From contig NZ_DOPX01000011.1 in NCBI RefSeq assembly GCF_003514505.1, positions 1 through 59,710 of the forward strand: a stretch of 59,710 nucleotides of DNA, read 5' to 3'. Source of the DNA: Proteiniclasticum sp. (lineage in GTDB: Bacteria; Bacillota; Clostridia; Clostridiales; Clostridiaceae). Shown one piece after another: positions 15,956 through 23,801 of the stretch (within the stretch, counting starts at the first letter, position 1; the number at the start of each line of letters is the position of its first letter). The notes under the pieces are model-generated. The model was given only the letters and a program-made list of their open reading frames with translations, did not search any database and had not been told where the DNA came from. A program made the position numbers and the translations under genes.

Positions 15956-16453
15956 TTACTCAAATACTTTTTTCGCTTCTTCGAGAATCTTAGAATAGTT
16001 GGGTTCATGACCAATTTCATTTAGATACTCAGCGTAGATTACGCGGTTCTCTTCATCTAAAACAAATGCAGCTCTAGCCAGGATGCCCAGTTCTTCCACA
16101 TAGGTTCCTGTGACTTCACCAAAGACTCTGAACTTATGGTCCGAGAGCATGGTGATATAGTCGCCTGCATTTTCCTTGACCCATCTCTTCAGGGTAAAGG
16201 GGAGGTCCATGGAAACGGCGAATACTTTGTAAGAAGGCAGATTCTCCAGCTGATCATTGAAAGTCAATAATTCCAGAGAACAGACTGAAGTATCCACAGA
16301 GGGGAAGGTCAGTAGTATTTTAGGACCACTGAGATCTCTAGAGTCCACATCTTTCAGGGACAAATCCGTCAGCATAAAGTCAGGCAACAGATCACCTTCT
16401 TTGAGCTGTGTGCCAAAAAGATGGACTTCGTTTCCACCAAATGTTACTTTCAT
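15956..16453 (-). CDS. tpx: Thiol peroxidase (Tpx type), apparently 1-Cys
   Basis: This peroxiredoxin reduces alkyl hydroperoxides and H2O2. The peroxidatic cysteine sits in the family motif PSVDTSVCSLEL near residues 54-65. Tpx normally has a resolving cysteine in the segment following ADLPF; here VSMDLPFTLKRWVKENAG has Val in its place, and there is only one cysteine in the whole 165-residue protein. It must therefore be recycled by an external thiol or another protein. I chose the ATG preceded by GAGGAG; a GTG nine bases upstream is less well placed. It is probably transcribed with the DUF2156 gene that ends 26 bases upstream. Confidence 0.93.
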   Translation of the reverse strand: MKVTFGGNEVHLFGTQLKEGDLLPDFMLTDLSLKDVDSRDLSGPKILLTFPSVDTSVCSLELLTFNDQLENLPSYKVFAVSMDLPFTLKRWVKENAGDYITMLSDHKFRVFGEVTGTYVEELGILARAAFVLDEENRVIYAEYLNEIGHEPNYSKILEEAKKVFE

Positions 16454-16478
16454 GAAAATCACTCCTCGTATAACATGT

Positions 16479-17354
16479 TTATGTAAATCGTACTACGTAT
16501 TTTTCTTCCAAAAACAGAGGCATATAGGATTCTTTGGATTTTCTCAGTCCAGGAATGCCCAAATCCTGTTCCCGGTTGGTGTAGAGGATTCCATCTCCGA
16601 ACTCTTCCAGAGCAGTTTTGGCAAGAAATGCATAAAGACCGTTGAAGGTTTTCTGCGCTTTTTCAATATGGTTTAGTATCACCTCATCTTGAATCACTTC
16701 AAGAATTGTGAACCCCTGGCATACCCCATCAATAAACACGGATATTCCCTTCAGATCGAAAGAAGCCATGTTCAGAAACAGATCACGGATGCCAAGAAGT
16801 TCATGGTACAGTTGAGGAGAGTACTCATTTTCTTCAAACCACTTTTCTGCAAGCTCGATACATTCTTTGACTGAATCTTCTATATATTTTATAGTGTACT
16901 CGTGATTTCTTATAAATTGGTTAAAGTGATTTTTCTTTTTATGAAGTGCTTTTCCCTGATATGTTCTAAGCTGTTCTACACTATAAATATATTCCTGCTG
17001 ATCTCTATGAAGTTCATAAGTGAAGGTGAAAGGCAATGTCTTGAGATCTTCCAGCTGAGATTTTTCCACATCTCTTAATACCTTATCGTGACCATTCTGT
17101 TCCATGTGTGCAAAAAGCATAGTGTAGGCTTCTTTTGCATGGAGAGCGTCCTTATAGACAGGAGCCATGAAGTAGGGCTCTTCGGTGCCTTTTTTGATGA
17201 ATAGATAGTTTTCTGAAGCAAAGTACATGGTATTATTGAATTTACGCCACAAGTAAAGGTTTGTGAACTGATAACTTGAATTTCTATAAGGGAACGGGTT
17301 CAAAAACTTGTCCCAAACATTCTTTGCATCTAGTGTCAATGGTAAAAAATCCAT
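16479..17354 (-). CDS. DUF2156 / phosphatidylglycerol lysyltransferase C-terminal-like protein
   Basis: The 291-residue soluble protein resembles the GNAT-fold DUF2156 family, related to the catalytic domain of lysyl-phosphatidylglycerol synthases but lacking their membrane domain. Visible family features are the N-terminal YRNSSYQFTNLYLWR segment near residue 23, ALHKKKNHFNQF near 135 and the C-terminal NREQDLGIPGLRKSK region near 260. It may transfer an aminoacyl or other acyl group. The acceptor is unknown. It lies 30 bases from the Ppx/GppA-like gene upstream, and these two plus tpx probably form a minus-strand operon. Confidence 0.85.
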   Translation of the reverse strand: MDFLPLTLDAKNVWDKFLNPFPYRNSSYQFTNLYLWRKFNNTMYFASENYLFIKKGTEEPYFMAPVYKDALHAKEAYTMLFAHMEQNGHDKVLRDVEKSQLEDLKTLPFTFTYELHRDQQEYIYSVEQLRTYQGKALHKKKNHFNQFIRNHEYTIKYIEDSVKECIELAEKWFEENEYSPQLYHELLGIRDLFLNMASFDLKGISVFIDGVCQGFTILEVIQDEVILNHIEKAQKTFNGLYAFLAKTALEEFGDGILYTNREQDLGIPGLRKSKESYMPLFLEEKYVVRFT

Positions 17355-17384
17355 GAAAAAACTCCTTATTCAGCATGATACGTA

Positions 17385-18899
17385 TTATTTTTTTTCATAA
17401 GACAAGATCAGATTTTTTTTGTAGAGCTCATAGAATACAGGGCTGAGCTTTGATGCGTCATGGAGCTCGAAGTGTATGTCATCTGAAGCCAACAGCGTTA
17501 TCTCAATGGTATCCTCGAGAATACTGCATTTTTTGAGGTGCAGCTCCTTTTGGTCAGACTGCAGCAATCTTTCTGCGAGGCTTAAACAGATGCCGATATC
17601 ATAAACCATTTCCAGATCCATTCTATTGATGATCTGCCCGTACTGAAGAAGAGGAGCTTCTTTGTGGATGCCATTGGTGAAAGTGGCAGTAAGTCCACAA
17701 AGAATGATCTGGCGGTGATCGAGGCCTCTCAGTTCAGAGTTTATAATGATGTAGAAGTTGTGCTTATCATGATTGTAGTATCTAACAGAAAGACCAACAT
17801 CTCGAAGTCTGGAACTTACTAAAAGTATGTCCTGTGCATCCTTCCATTCCTTACGCACACCATGTAAAGACTCATAGAGCTCTGAGGTGAGTACAAACAG
17901 ATTCTTTGACTTTGTTTTGTTAACGGAATGTCTGCTGAGGATATTGGAGATGGATTGCTCCAGCATAGGGGGCAGCATGCCAAACCTCTTTTGGATATGT
18001 TCCAGGAGGAACCCTTCGCGGATTCCCGATCCGCTGACACGGATCCGTTCAATGCCGGTTTCCTGAAGCAGCAAGTCCACGATGGCTAAAGCAGAGGGCA
18101 GGATATCTGCTCGATCTTTATCCAGACCAGGCACTTGAATTCTTTGAGCCAGATTTTTCGACATAAGGGATTTGTAATGCCAATGGATATCCTGATTTTC
18201 CAGGGTGTATTCGTGAATGATATCCAGTGGATATCTTCGTTTTTTTCGGTCAATCTTAGAGATTGCTCTGGCAGATCCTCCAACAATGACCATATCCTCA
18301 TAGGTATAGCGTTTCAGCCAAGGGATTTTCCGGATCTCTTCAATGAGATGTTTCTCCAGTCCTATATGGTTTTCTTTCAAAATATGATTCTCAAGACTGA
18401 ATTTTTCCGTCAATGAAACGGGTCCAACAGGAATATGATACCGATCTTTTAAAATACCGTTTTCCACAAATCCGATCTGGGTGGAAACTCCGCTGATATC
18501 CACAATGAGAGATCTGGTAAGGTTCATAGAATGAGATAGTGCCAGATAATCATAATGAAGCTCTTCTTCACAGGTTAAGCTGACGATTTCCTCGCCAATC
18601 TCATCAACGATTCTTTGTTGGATGGTGGAAGTGTTGTCGATTCTCTGGAAAAATTCTGAAAAGACAATGAGGATTTTATCTGCTGACACAGAATCTGAAA
18701 ATTCCTTGAAGTGCTTCAGGATGGTGAGCAAGTGTTCTATTTTTTCTTGTTTTATGACATTCTCCACATGGGTGTTTTGTCCAAGCTTCAGATCTTCTCT
18801 ATAGGATTCAAGAAGCATGTAGCTTTGATCAGCTTTAATCTGCCAAAGAGCATAACGGATTGTATTTCCACCTATATAAATCAATGCGAATTTTTCCAT
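17385..18899 (-). CDS. Ppx/GppA-like phosphatase with degenerate HD domain
   Basis: This 504-residue protein follows the exopolyphosphatase/GppA plan: an actin-like ATPase pair (IYIGGNTIRYALW near residue 5, VDISGVSTQIG near 132, IVGGSARAISK near 207), then an HD-type domain. Several positions deviate: the canonical DIGGGSTE reads DISGVSTQ and the HD pair of the HD domain reads RD (LRDVGLSVRYYNHDKH near 365). The Glu-rich loop CEEELHYD near 107 matching the catalytic glutamate is kept. Polyphosphate or (p)ppGpp hydrolysis is the family role, but activity here is doubtful. The ATG is set by GAGGG seven bases upstream; an earlier in-frame ATG overlaps a TATAAT box. Confidence 0.82.
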   Translation of the reverse strand: MEKFALIYIGGNTIRYALWQIKADQSYMLLESYREDLKLGQNTHVENVIKQEKIEHLLTILKHFKEFSDSVSADKILIVFSEFFQRIDNTSTIQQRIVDEIGEEIVSLTCEEELHYDYLALSHSMNLTRSLIVDISGVSTQIGFVENGILKDRYHIPVGPVSLTEKFSLENHILKENHIGLEKHLIEEIRKIPWLKRYTYEDMVIVGGSARAISKIDRKKRRYPLDIIHEYTLENQDIHWHYKSLMSKNLAQRIQVPGLDKDRADILPSALAIVDLLLQETGIERIRVSGSGIREGFLLEHIQKRFGMLPPMLEQSISNILSRHSVNKTKSKNLFVLTSELYESLHGVRKEWKDAQDILLVSSRLRDVGLSVRYYNHDKHNFYIIINSELRGLDHRQIILCGLTATFTNGIHKEAPLLQYGQIINRMDLEMVYDIGICLSLAERLLQSDQKELHLKKCSILEDTIEITLLASDDIHFELHDASKLSPVFYELYKKNLILSYEKK

Positions 18900-19125
18900 T
18901 TCTTTTCCCTCGCTTTTTTCTAGTGTATTCATTATACTACAATAGATTTTACAAGAAGCAGTTCTGTGTAAATTTTACAGAAGACGCAAGGTAATAATAG
19001 GGACTTCTTTTGGCTGGCCAGTATCCAGAGTATGGACGAATGAAGCGTACTGTAGTAAAATGGATAAGATATAGATGGATATAGAAGTCAGAGCGTCCCT
19101 TTTGGGACAACAAGGAGGAAGAACG

Positions 19126-20811
19126 ATGGATTACAAAGCAGTCATAGCAAACAAGATCAGCAGTGTGCTGAATATCGGGCAGGAAGATGTCATGAGACTT
19201 TTGGAGATTCCACCGAGACCAGAGATGGGAGACTATGCTTTTCCGTGTTTCTCCCTGGCAAAGACCTTAAGAAAAGCACCGAATGCCATTGCCAGCGAAC
19301 TGAAGGATCAGCTTCAGATCAAAGAAGTGGAACGAATTGAGGTTTTAGGACCGTATCTGAATTTTTTCCTGGATAAAACTGAGTTTTTGTCAGGCGCTGT
19401 AAGTGAGATTCTCTCAAAACGTGAAGCGTTTGGACACTCGGATACTGGGGAGGGAAAAACAGTCCTTGTGGAGTACTCCTCTCCCAATATTGCGAAGCCA
19501 TTTCATGTAGGGCATCTTTTTACAACAGTAATCGGAAACTCTCTTTCCAGAATCTTTAAATCTCAAGGATATAAGACAGAGAGAATCAATCATCTGGGGG
19601 ACTGGGGCACACAGTTCGGAAAACTGATCTCAGGGTACGAACGATGGGTGGATCTTGAAAAACTGAAAGAGACGCCGATTGAAGAGCTGAACAGAATCTA
19701 TGTGAAGTTTCATGAAGAAGCGGAGAAAGAGCCAAGCCTGAATGATGAAGCCAGAGCCCATTTCAAGAATCTGGAGGACGGAAAAGAGTATGAAGTAAAA
19801 CTCTGGAAGGAGTTCAGAGAACTTTCACTCATGGTTTTTGAAAGAGTCTATAAAGAACTGGGCGTCGAGTTCGATTCTTATGCTGGTGAGAGTTTTTATG
19901 GGGATAAAATGGATGAGGTTGTGGATATTCTGGAAGAAAAAGGAATTCTTACAGAAAGCAACGGAGCTCAGGTGGTTATGCTGGATGAGTATAATATGCC
20001 GCCTACCATCATCAAAAAAGCCGATGGAGCCACCATATACGCCACAAGAGATCTTGCGGCGGCTATATATAGAAAAAGGACCTATGATTTTTATAAGAAT
20101 ATCTATGTTGTTGGCACACCACAGTCCCTTCATTTCAGACAGGTTTTCAAAACACTTGAACTTGCTGGGTTTGAATGGGCTAAGGATTGTGTGCATGTAG
20201 GGTTTGGTCTGGTGAAGTTCCCAGGTAAAATGATGTCTTCCCGAAAGGGGGATGTGGTTCTGCTGGACGATCTTCTGAAAGAAGCTGTGATTACAGCGGA
20301 GAAGATTATTCTTGATAAGAATCCAAATCTGAAAGAGAAAGAAGATGTTGCCCGTAAAGTCGGCATTGGCGCCATCATCTTCACGTACCTTAAAAACGGC
20401 AGAGAGAAGGATATTATATTTGACTGGGATGAAATCCTTTCTTTTGATGGAGAGACAGGACCATATGTTCAGTATACCTACGCACGAGCAAAGAGCATTC
20501 TAAGAAAAAATGACACATATCATGATGCGGATTTAACTGTGCTCACTGGCACAGAAGAGTTTGAACTGTCTAAAACCCTGGCATCCTTCTCCAACGCGGT
20601 AACTCAAGCAATGGAAAAATACGAGCCTTCTGTCATCACCAGATATGTGCTCCAGGTAGCCAAGGATTTCAATAAGTTCTATAACAACTGTCCAATAAAT
20701 TCAGCAGAGACCAGTGTTAAAAAAGCAAGACTCCAGCTGGTGGAGGCCACAACGGTGGTCATCAAGAATGCCCTGGCGCTTCTTGGCATTGAAACTGTAG
20801 AAGAGATGTAA
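19126..20811 (+). CDS. argS: Arginine--tRNA ligase
   Basis: This class I synthetase charges tRNA-Arg. The 561-residue protein has the N-terminal arginyl-tRNA synthetase domain, the HIGH signature as HVGH near residue 126, MSSRKGDV near 368 in place of KMSKS, and the C-terminal anticodon-binding DALR domain. The start is fixed by AAGGAGG eight bases before the ATG; the frame is open upstream but carries no site. The leader contains a short hairpin, GTCCC-TTTT-GGGAC, but no T-box. A terminator follows. Confidence 0.97.
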   Translation: MDYKAVIANKISSVLNIGQEDVMRLLEIPPRPEMGDYAFPCFSLAKTLRKAPNAIASELKDQLQIKEVERIEVLGPYLNFFLDKTEFLSGAVSEILSKREAFGHSDTGEGKTVLVEYSSPNIAKPFHVGHLFTTVIGNSLSRIFKSQGYKTERINHLGDWGTQFGKLISGYERWVDLEKLKETPIEELNRIYVKFHEEAEKEPSLNDEARAHFKNLEDGKEYEVKLWKEFRELSLMVFERVYKELGVEFDSYAGESFYGDKMDEVVDILEEKGILTESNGAQVVMLDEYNMPPTIIKKADGATIYATRDLAAAIYRKRTYDFYKNIYVVGTPQSLHFRQVFKTLELAGFEWAKDCVHVGFGLVKFPGKMMSSRKGDVVLLDDLLKEAVITAEKIILDKNPNLKEKEDVARKVGIGAIIFTYLKNGREKDIIFDWDEILSFDGETGPYVQYTYARAKSILRKNDTYHDADLTVLTGTEEFELSKTLASFSNAVTQAMEKYEPSVITRYVLQVAKDFNKFYNNCPINSAETSVKKARLQLVEATTVVIKNALALLGIETVEEM

Positions 20812-20824
20812 TAAATGACAAGAT

Positions 20825-20850
20825 AGACACAGCTTTTTAAAGCTGTGTCT
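20825..20850 (+). terminator. Terminator of argS
   Basis: AGACACAGCTTT and AAAGCTGTGTCT pair nearly back to back and are followed by TCTTT. Confidence 0.85.
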
Positions 20851-20969
20851 TCTTTGACGGAGTCTTCAGAAGGGGGACCGCTTTAGATTTCTCCAATTTT
20901 AGCCAGTCAACCATAGGCTTTAAAGTATACTGGATTCAGTTCCTGACATTTGAGAAAGGGGTGAAAGAT

Positions 20970-21965
20970 ATGATCACCGTAGAAAATTTGACAAAAGAGT
21001 TTAAGATCAATAAGAAGTATCCTGGGTTCAAAGGCGCCATTAAATCCTTTTTTTCTAGAGAATATACCATAACCAAAGCTGTAGATGATATCAGTTTTAC
21101 AATAAACAAAGGAGAAATCGTCGGATATATTGGAGCCAATGGGGCAGGGAAATCAACTACAATCAAGATGATGACTGGGATTCTGACGCCTACAGCAGGT
21201 ACAGTGACTGTCAACGGACGAGTACCTTATGAGAACAGGCAGATTAACGCAAGAGACATTGGTGTGGTATTTGGACAGAAGACGCAGCTATGGTGGGATC
21301 TTCCTCTATCAGAGACGTTTACATTGCTAAAGGATATTTATGAAGTTCCGGAAGAAGAGTACAAGAAGCAGATGACATTTCTGAGTGAAGTGCTGGAGCT
21401 CAATGACTTCATGCTGCAGCCAGTGAGAACTCTTTCTTTGGGACAGAGAATGAGAGGTGATTTGGCCGCTGCGCTGATTCACAATCCGAAAGTCATCTAT
21501 TTGGATGAACCTACCATCGGTCTCGATGTGGTGGTGAAGGAAAATGTCAGAAAAGCCATCAAGAAGATCAATGAAGTATACGGGACAACCATCATACTCA
21601 CAACCCATGATCTTATGGATATTGAAGAGCTCTCCAGCAGAATCATCATCATTGACCGTGGCAGGATGCTCTATGACGGAAATCTTGCGCATATTAAGGA
21701 AACTTATGGCTCACAAGCTGAAATAGAAATCATCACCAAAGAGGTCATTCAGCAGGAGAAACTGTCCATGGCTTCACACCTGGAAAGAAAAGGATGTACT
21801 GTAACATCAGAAGAAAACCGCTTAAATATCAAATACAATAAAAATCAATTGTCCAGTACTGAGATATTGAAAGATCTTATGGGGATGTTGGATGTGACAG
21901 ACTTTAAAATCAAGGAAGTTTCCATTGAAGATATCGTAAAAAGAATATACAGGAATGAGGTGTAG
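20970..21965 (+). CDS. ABC-2 type exporter ATP-binding protein
   Basis: The 331-residue ATPase powers the two membrane proteins encoded next. Walker A GANGAGKST is near residue 52, the Q-loop FGQKTQLWWDLP near 92, the ABC signature LSLGQRMRGDL near 154 and Walker B VIYLDEPTIGLD near 175. The WWDLP extension after the Q-loop and the KYPGFKG insertion near 13 are typical of the COG4586 group that pairs with COG3694/COG4587 permeases. ATG 20970 is better spaced from AAGGGGTG than the GTG nine bases upstream. The substrate is unknown. Confidence 0.93.
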   Translation: MITVENLTKEFKINKKYPGFKGAIKSFFSREYTITKAVDDISFTINKGEIVGYIGANGAGKSTTIKMMTGILTPTAGTVTVNGRVPYENRQINARDIGVVFGQKTQLWWDLPLSETFTLLKDIYEVPEEEYKKQMTFLSEVLELNDFMLQPVRTLSLGQRMRGDLAAALIHNPKVIYLDEPTIGLDVVVKENVRKAIKKINEVYGTTIILTTHDLMDIEELSSRIIIIDRGRMLYDGNLAHIKETYGSQAEIEIITKEVIQQEKLSMASHLERKGCTVTSEENRLNIKYNKNQLSSTEILKDLMGMLDVTDFKIKEVSIEDIVKRIYRNEV

Positions 21966-21967
21966 AG

Positions 21968-22777
21968 GTGAAGAAGCTTAAGATGTATCTCCCTTTTACA
22001 TTCAATACATTCCAGATGCTTCTCAGCTATAAAGCCAATGTGATCATCTTCATGATGGGGGAATGGCTGATGCTTATGGTGAGCTTCTTTCTTTGGAAAG
22101 CGATCTTTGCCAGCTCACCGGATCAGATTCTCAATGGCTTTACCTTGGAGGAAATGTATGCCTATATTATGTTTTCGTTTTTAACAGGTCTGATGACATC
22201 GGTAGACATTTCTTTTGATATCTCCAGGGAAGTGAAAGACGGCACCATTGCCATCAATCTCATCAGACCCATCAGCTATGAAATGAGGATGCTTTTCCAG
22301 GCGCTGGGGGGAGTGCTGTACAATTTCATCGTGATTTTTGTTGCGGCTTTCCTGGTGGTCAATGTTCTGCTTTATCAGGCGACTGGAATACTCTATATAC
22401 AGCAGCTGCCTCTTTTTGCGCTGAGTCTTAGTATTGGTCTGATGATCAATTTTTATTTCAGCTATACCTTTGGTCTTCTTTCATTCAAGGTGACCAATAT
22501 GTGGGGCGTCAGTCAGATCATGGGTGCTTTGTCACAGCTTCTCTCCGGTGCCCTGATTCCGCTGGTGTTTTTCCCTGATCTGGTTCAAAAAATAATCCAG
22601 GTTCTTCCTTTCAGTTCCATCATCTACACACCAGTGATGATTTATCTGGGAAAGCTCTCTGGAGAGGATACAATATATTTCATTCTCCTGCAGCTGTTCT
22701 GGCTGATGGCTATGGTGCTGCTGTCCAGAACTGTCTGGAAAGCGGTGGTAAAGTCTTTAACCATACTAGGAGGTTGA
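21968..22777 (+). CDS. ABC-2 family permease, first subunit
   Basis: A 269-residue membrane protein with about six hydrophobic segments. It starts at GTG only 2 bases after the ATPase stop. The paired segments TSVDISFDISREVKDGTIAINLI (near residue 78, a conserved amphipathic loop) and PISYEMRMLF fit the COG4587/COG3694-type permeases that form heterodimers. It is one of the two channel-forming subunits of the exporter. The transported molecule cannot be inferred. Confidence 0.9.
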   Translation: MKKLKMYLPFTFNTFQMLLSYKANVIIFMMGEWLMLMVSFFLWKAIFASSPDQILNGFTLEEMYAYIMFSFLTGLMTSVDISFDISREVKDGTIAINLIRPISYEMRMLFQALGGVLYNFIVIFVAAFLVVNVLLYQATGILYIQQLPLFALSLSIGLMINFYFSYTFGLLSFKVTNMWGVSQIMGALSQLLSGALIPLVFFPDLVQKIIQVLPFSSIIYTPVMIYLGKLSGEDTIYFILLQLFWLMAMVLLSRTVWKAVVKSLTILGG

Positions 22778-22778
22778 A

Positions 22779-23570
22779 ATGAGAAGATATAGTAAACTTT
22801 ATCTGCAGTTTCTGAAGCAGTACATCAAGGTGCTGATCGAGTATCGTGCTGACTTTATTTTTGGTCTGGTTGGGTTTATTCTGGTTCAGTTTTCAGGTGT
22901 GGTCTTTATTCAACTGATTTTCAGAAGCATTCCTGCTTTATCTGGATGGACCTTTCATGAGGTGCTCTTTATCTATGGATTTGCTCAGATTCCCAGGGGC
23001 ATCGATCATGTTTTCACAGATAACCTTTGGATATTAAGTGGGCGGATTCTTCTGGAAGGTGGATTTGACAAATATCTTCTTAGACCCATCAATCCATTAT
23101 TTCACTTGCTGTCTGAACGCTTTCAGCCAGATGGATTTGGTGAGATTATCATAGGAAGCATCCTGGTTGGATACAGTGGCGTGCACCTGGGCATGGACAT
23201 CACACTGGAGAAAGGAATCCTCTTTTTGACTGCCGTGTTCTTTGCCACCATTATTTATACGGCCATCAAGCTTGCGGTATCAAGCATTTCCTTCTGGATC
23301 AAGTTTGCCCAGTCGTATCTCTATATGACCTATCAGATGAGCACATTTACGAAATACCCCATGACCATTTATCCCAAGGCGATTCGCGGACTTCTGACTT
23401 TTGTGATACCCTTTGCCTTTACAGGATACTATCCAGGGGCCTACTTTTTAGGGAAGGCTGGTTTTATTCAAGGTATCGGCATGACAATCCTCGTCAGCAT
23501 CCTCAGCATCCTGGCTGCGTATCAGATCTGGCTGAAGGGTCTAACCAAATACGAAAGTTCAGGATCTTGA
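22779..23570 (+). CDS. ABC-2 family permease, second subunit
   Basis: A 263-residue membrane protein with about six hydrophobic segments, starting one base after the previous stop behind AGGAGG. It shares the layout of the first permease (EYRADFIFGLVG near residue 20; GGFDKYLLRPINPLF near 95), indicating an old duplication. Together with the ATPase it makes a complete one-ATPase, two-permease exporter. The operon ends at a strong terminator. Confidence 0.9.
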   Translation: MRRYSKLYLQFLKQYIKVLIEYRADFIFGLVGFILVQFSGVVFIQLIFRSIPALSGWTFHEVLFIYGFAQIPRGIDHVFTDNLWILSGRILLEGGFDKYLLRPINPLFHLLSERFQPDGFGEIIIGSILVGYSGVHLGMDITLEKGILFLTAVFFATIIYTAIKLAVSSISFWIKFAQSYLYMTYQMSTFTKYPMTIYPKAIRGLLTFVIPFAFTGYYPGAYFLGKAGFIQGIGMTILVSILSILAAYQIWLKGLTKYESSGS

Positions 23571-23612
23571 AGAAAGAGTAATATAATAATGGACATGCCG
23601 GACTAAATCCCT

Positions 23613-23650
23613 GAGAAGCGACAGATATCGTGCGCTTCTCACTTTTTTTT
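23613..23650 (+). terminator. Terminator of the ABC exporter operon
   Basis: GAGAAGCG and CGCTTCTC pair across a 12-base loop, followed by AC and eight T. Confidence 0.9.
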
Positions 23651-23801
23651 GTAATGCTGAAATCGTTCTATTCTGACGAATATAAAGTCAAAGGCACTAT
23701 TATTCTTTCGTTCTTCACATTTGCGCTCAGATTATTTACCACGCCGGTTTTGCTGTGATAAGATAACCACGTTGTTAAATTTTTTACTAGGAGAGTGAAA
23801 T

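Noticed and set aside
18960..19125. T-box leader for argS
   Set aside because: No T-box bulge sequence, specifier loop or antiterminator-terminator pair is visible; only a short GTCCC/GGGAC hairpin.
19075..19125. Upstream extension of argS
   Set aside because: No ribosome binding site at 19075, whereas AAGGAGG precedes the ATG at 19126 and the family begins there.
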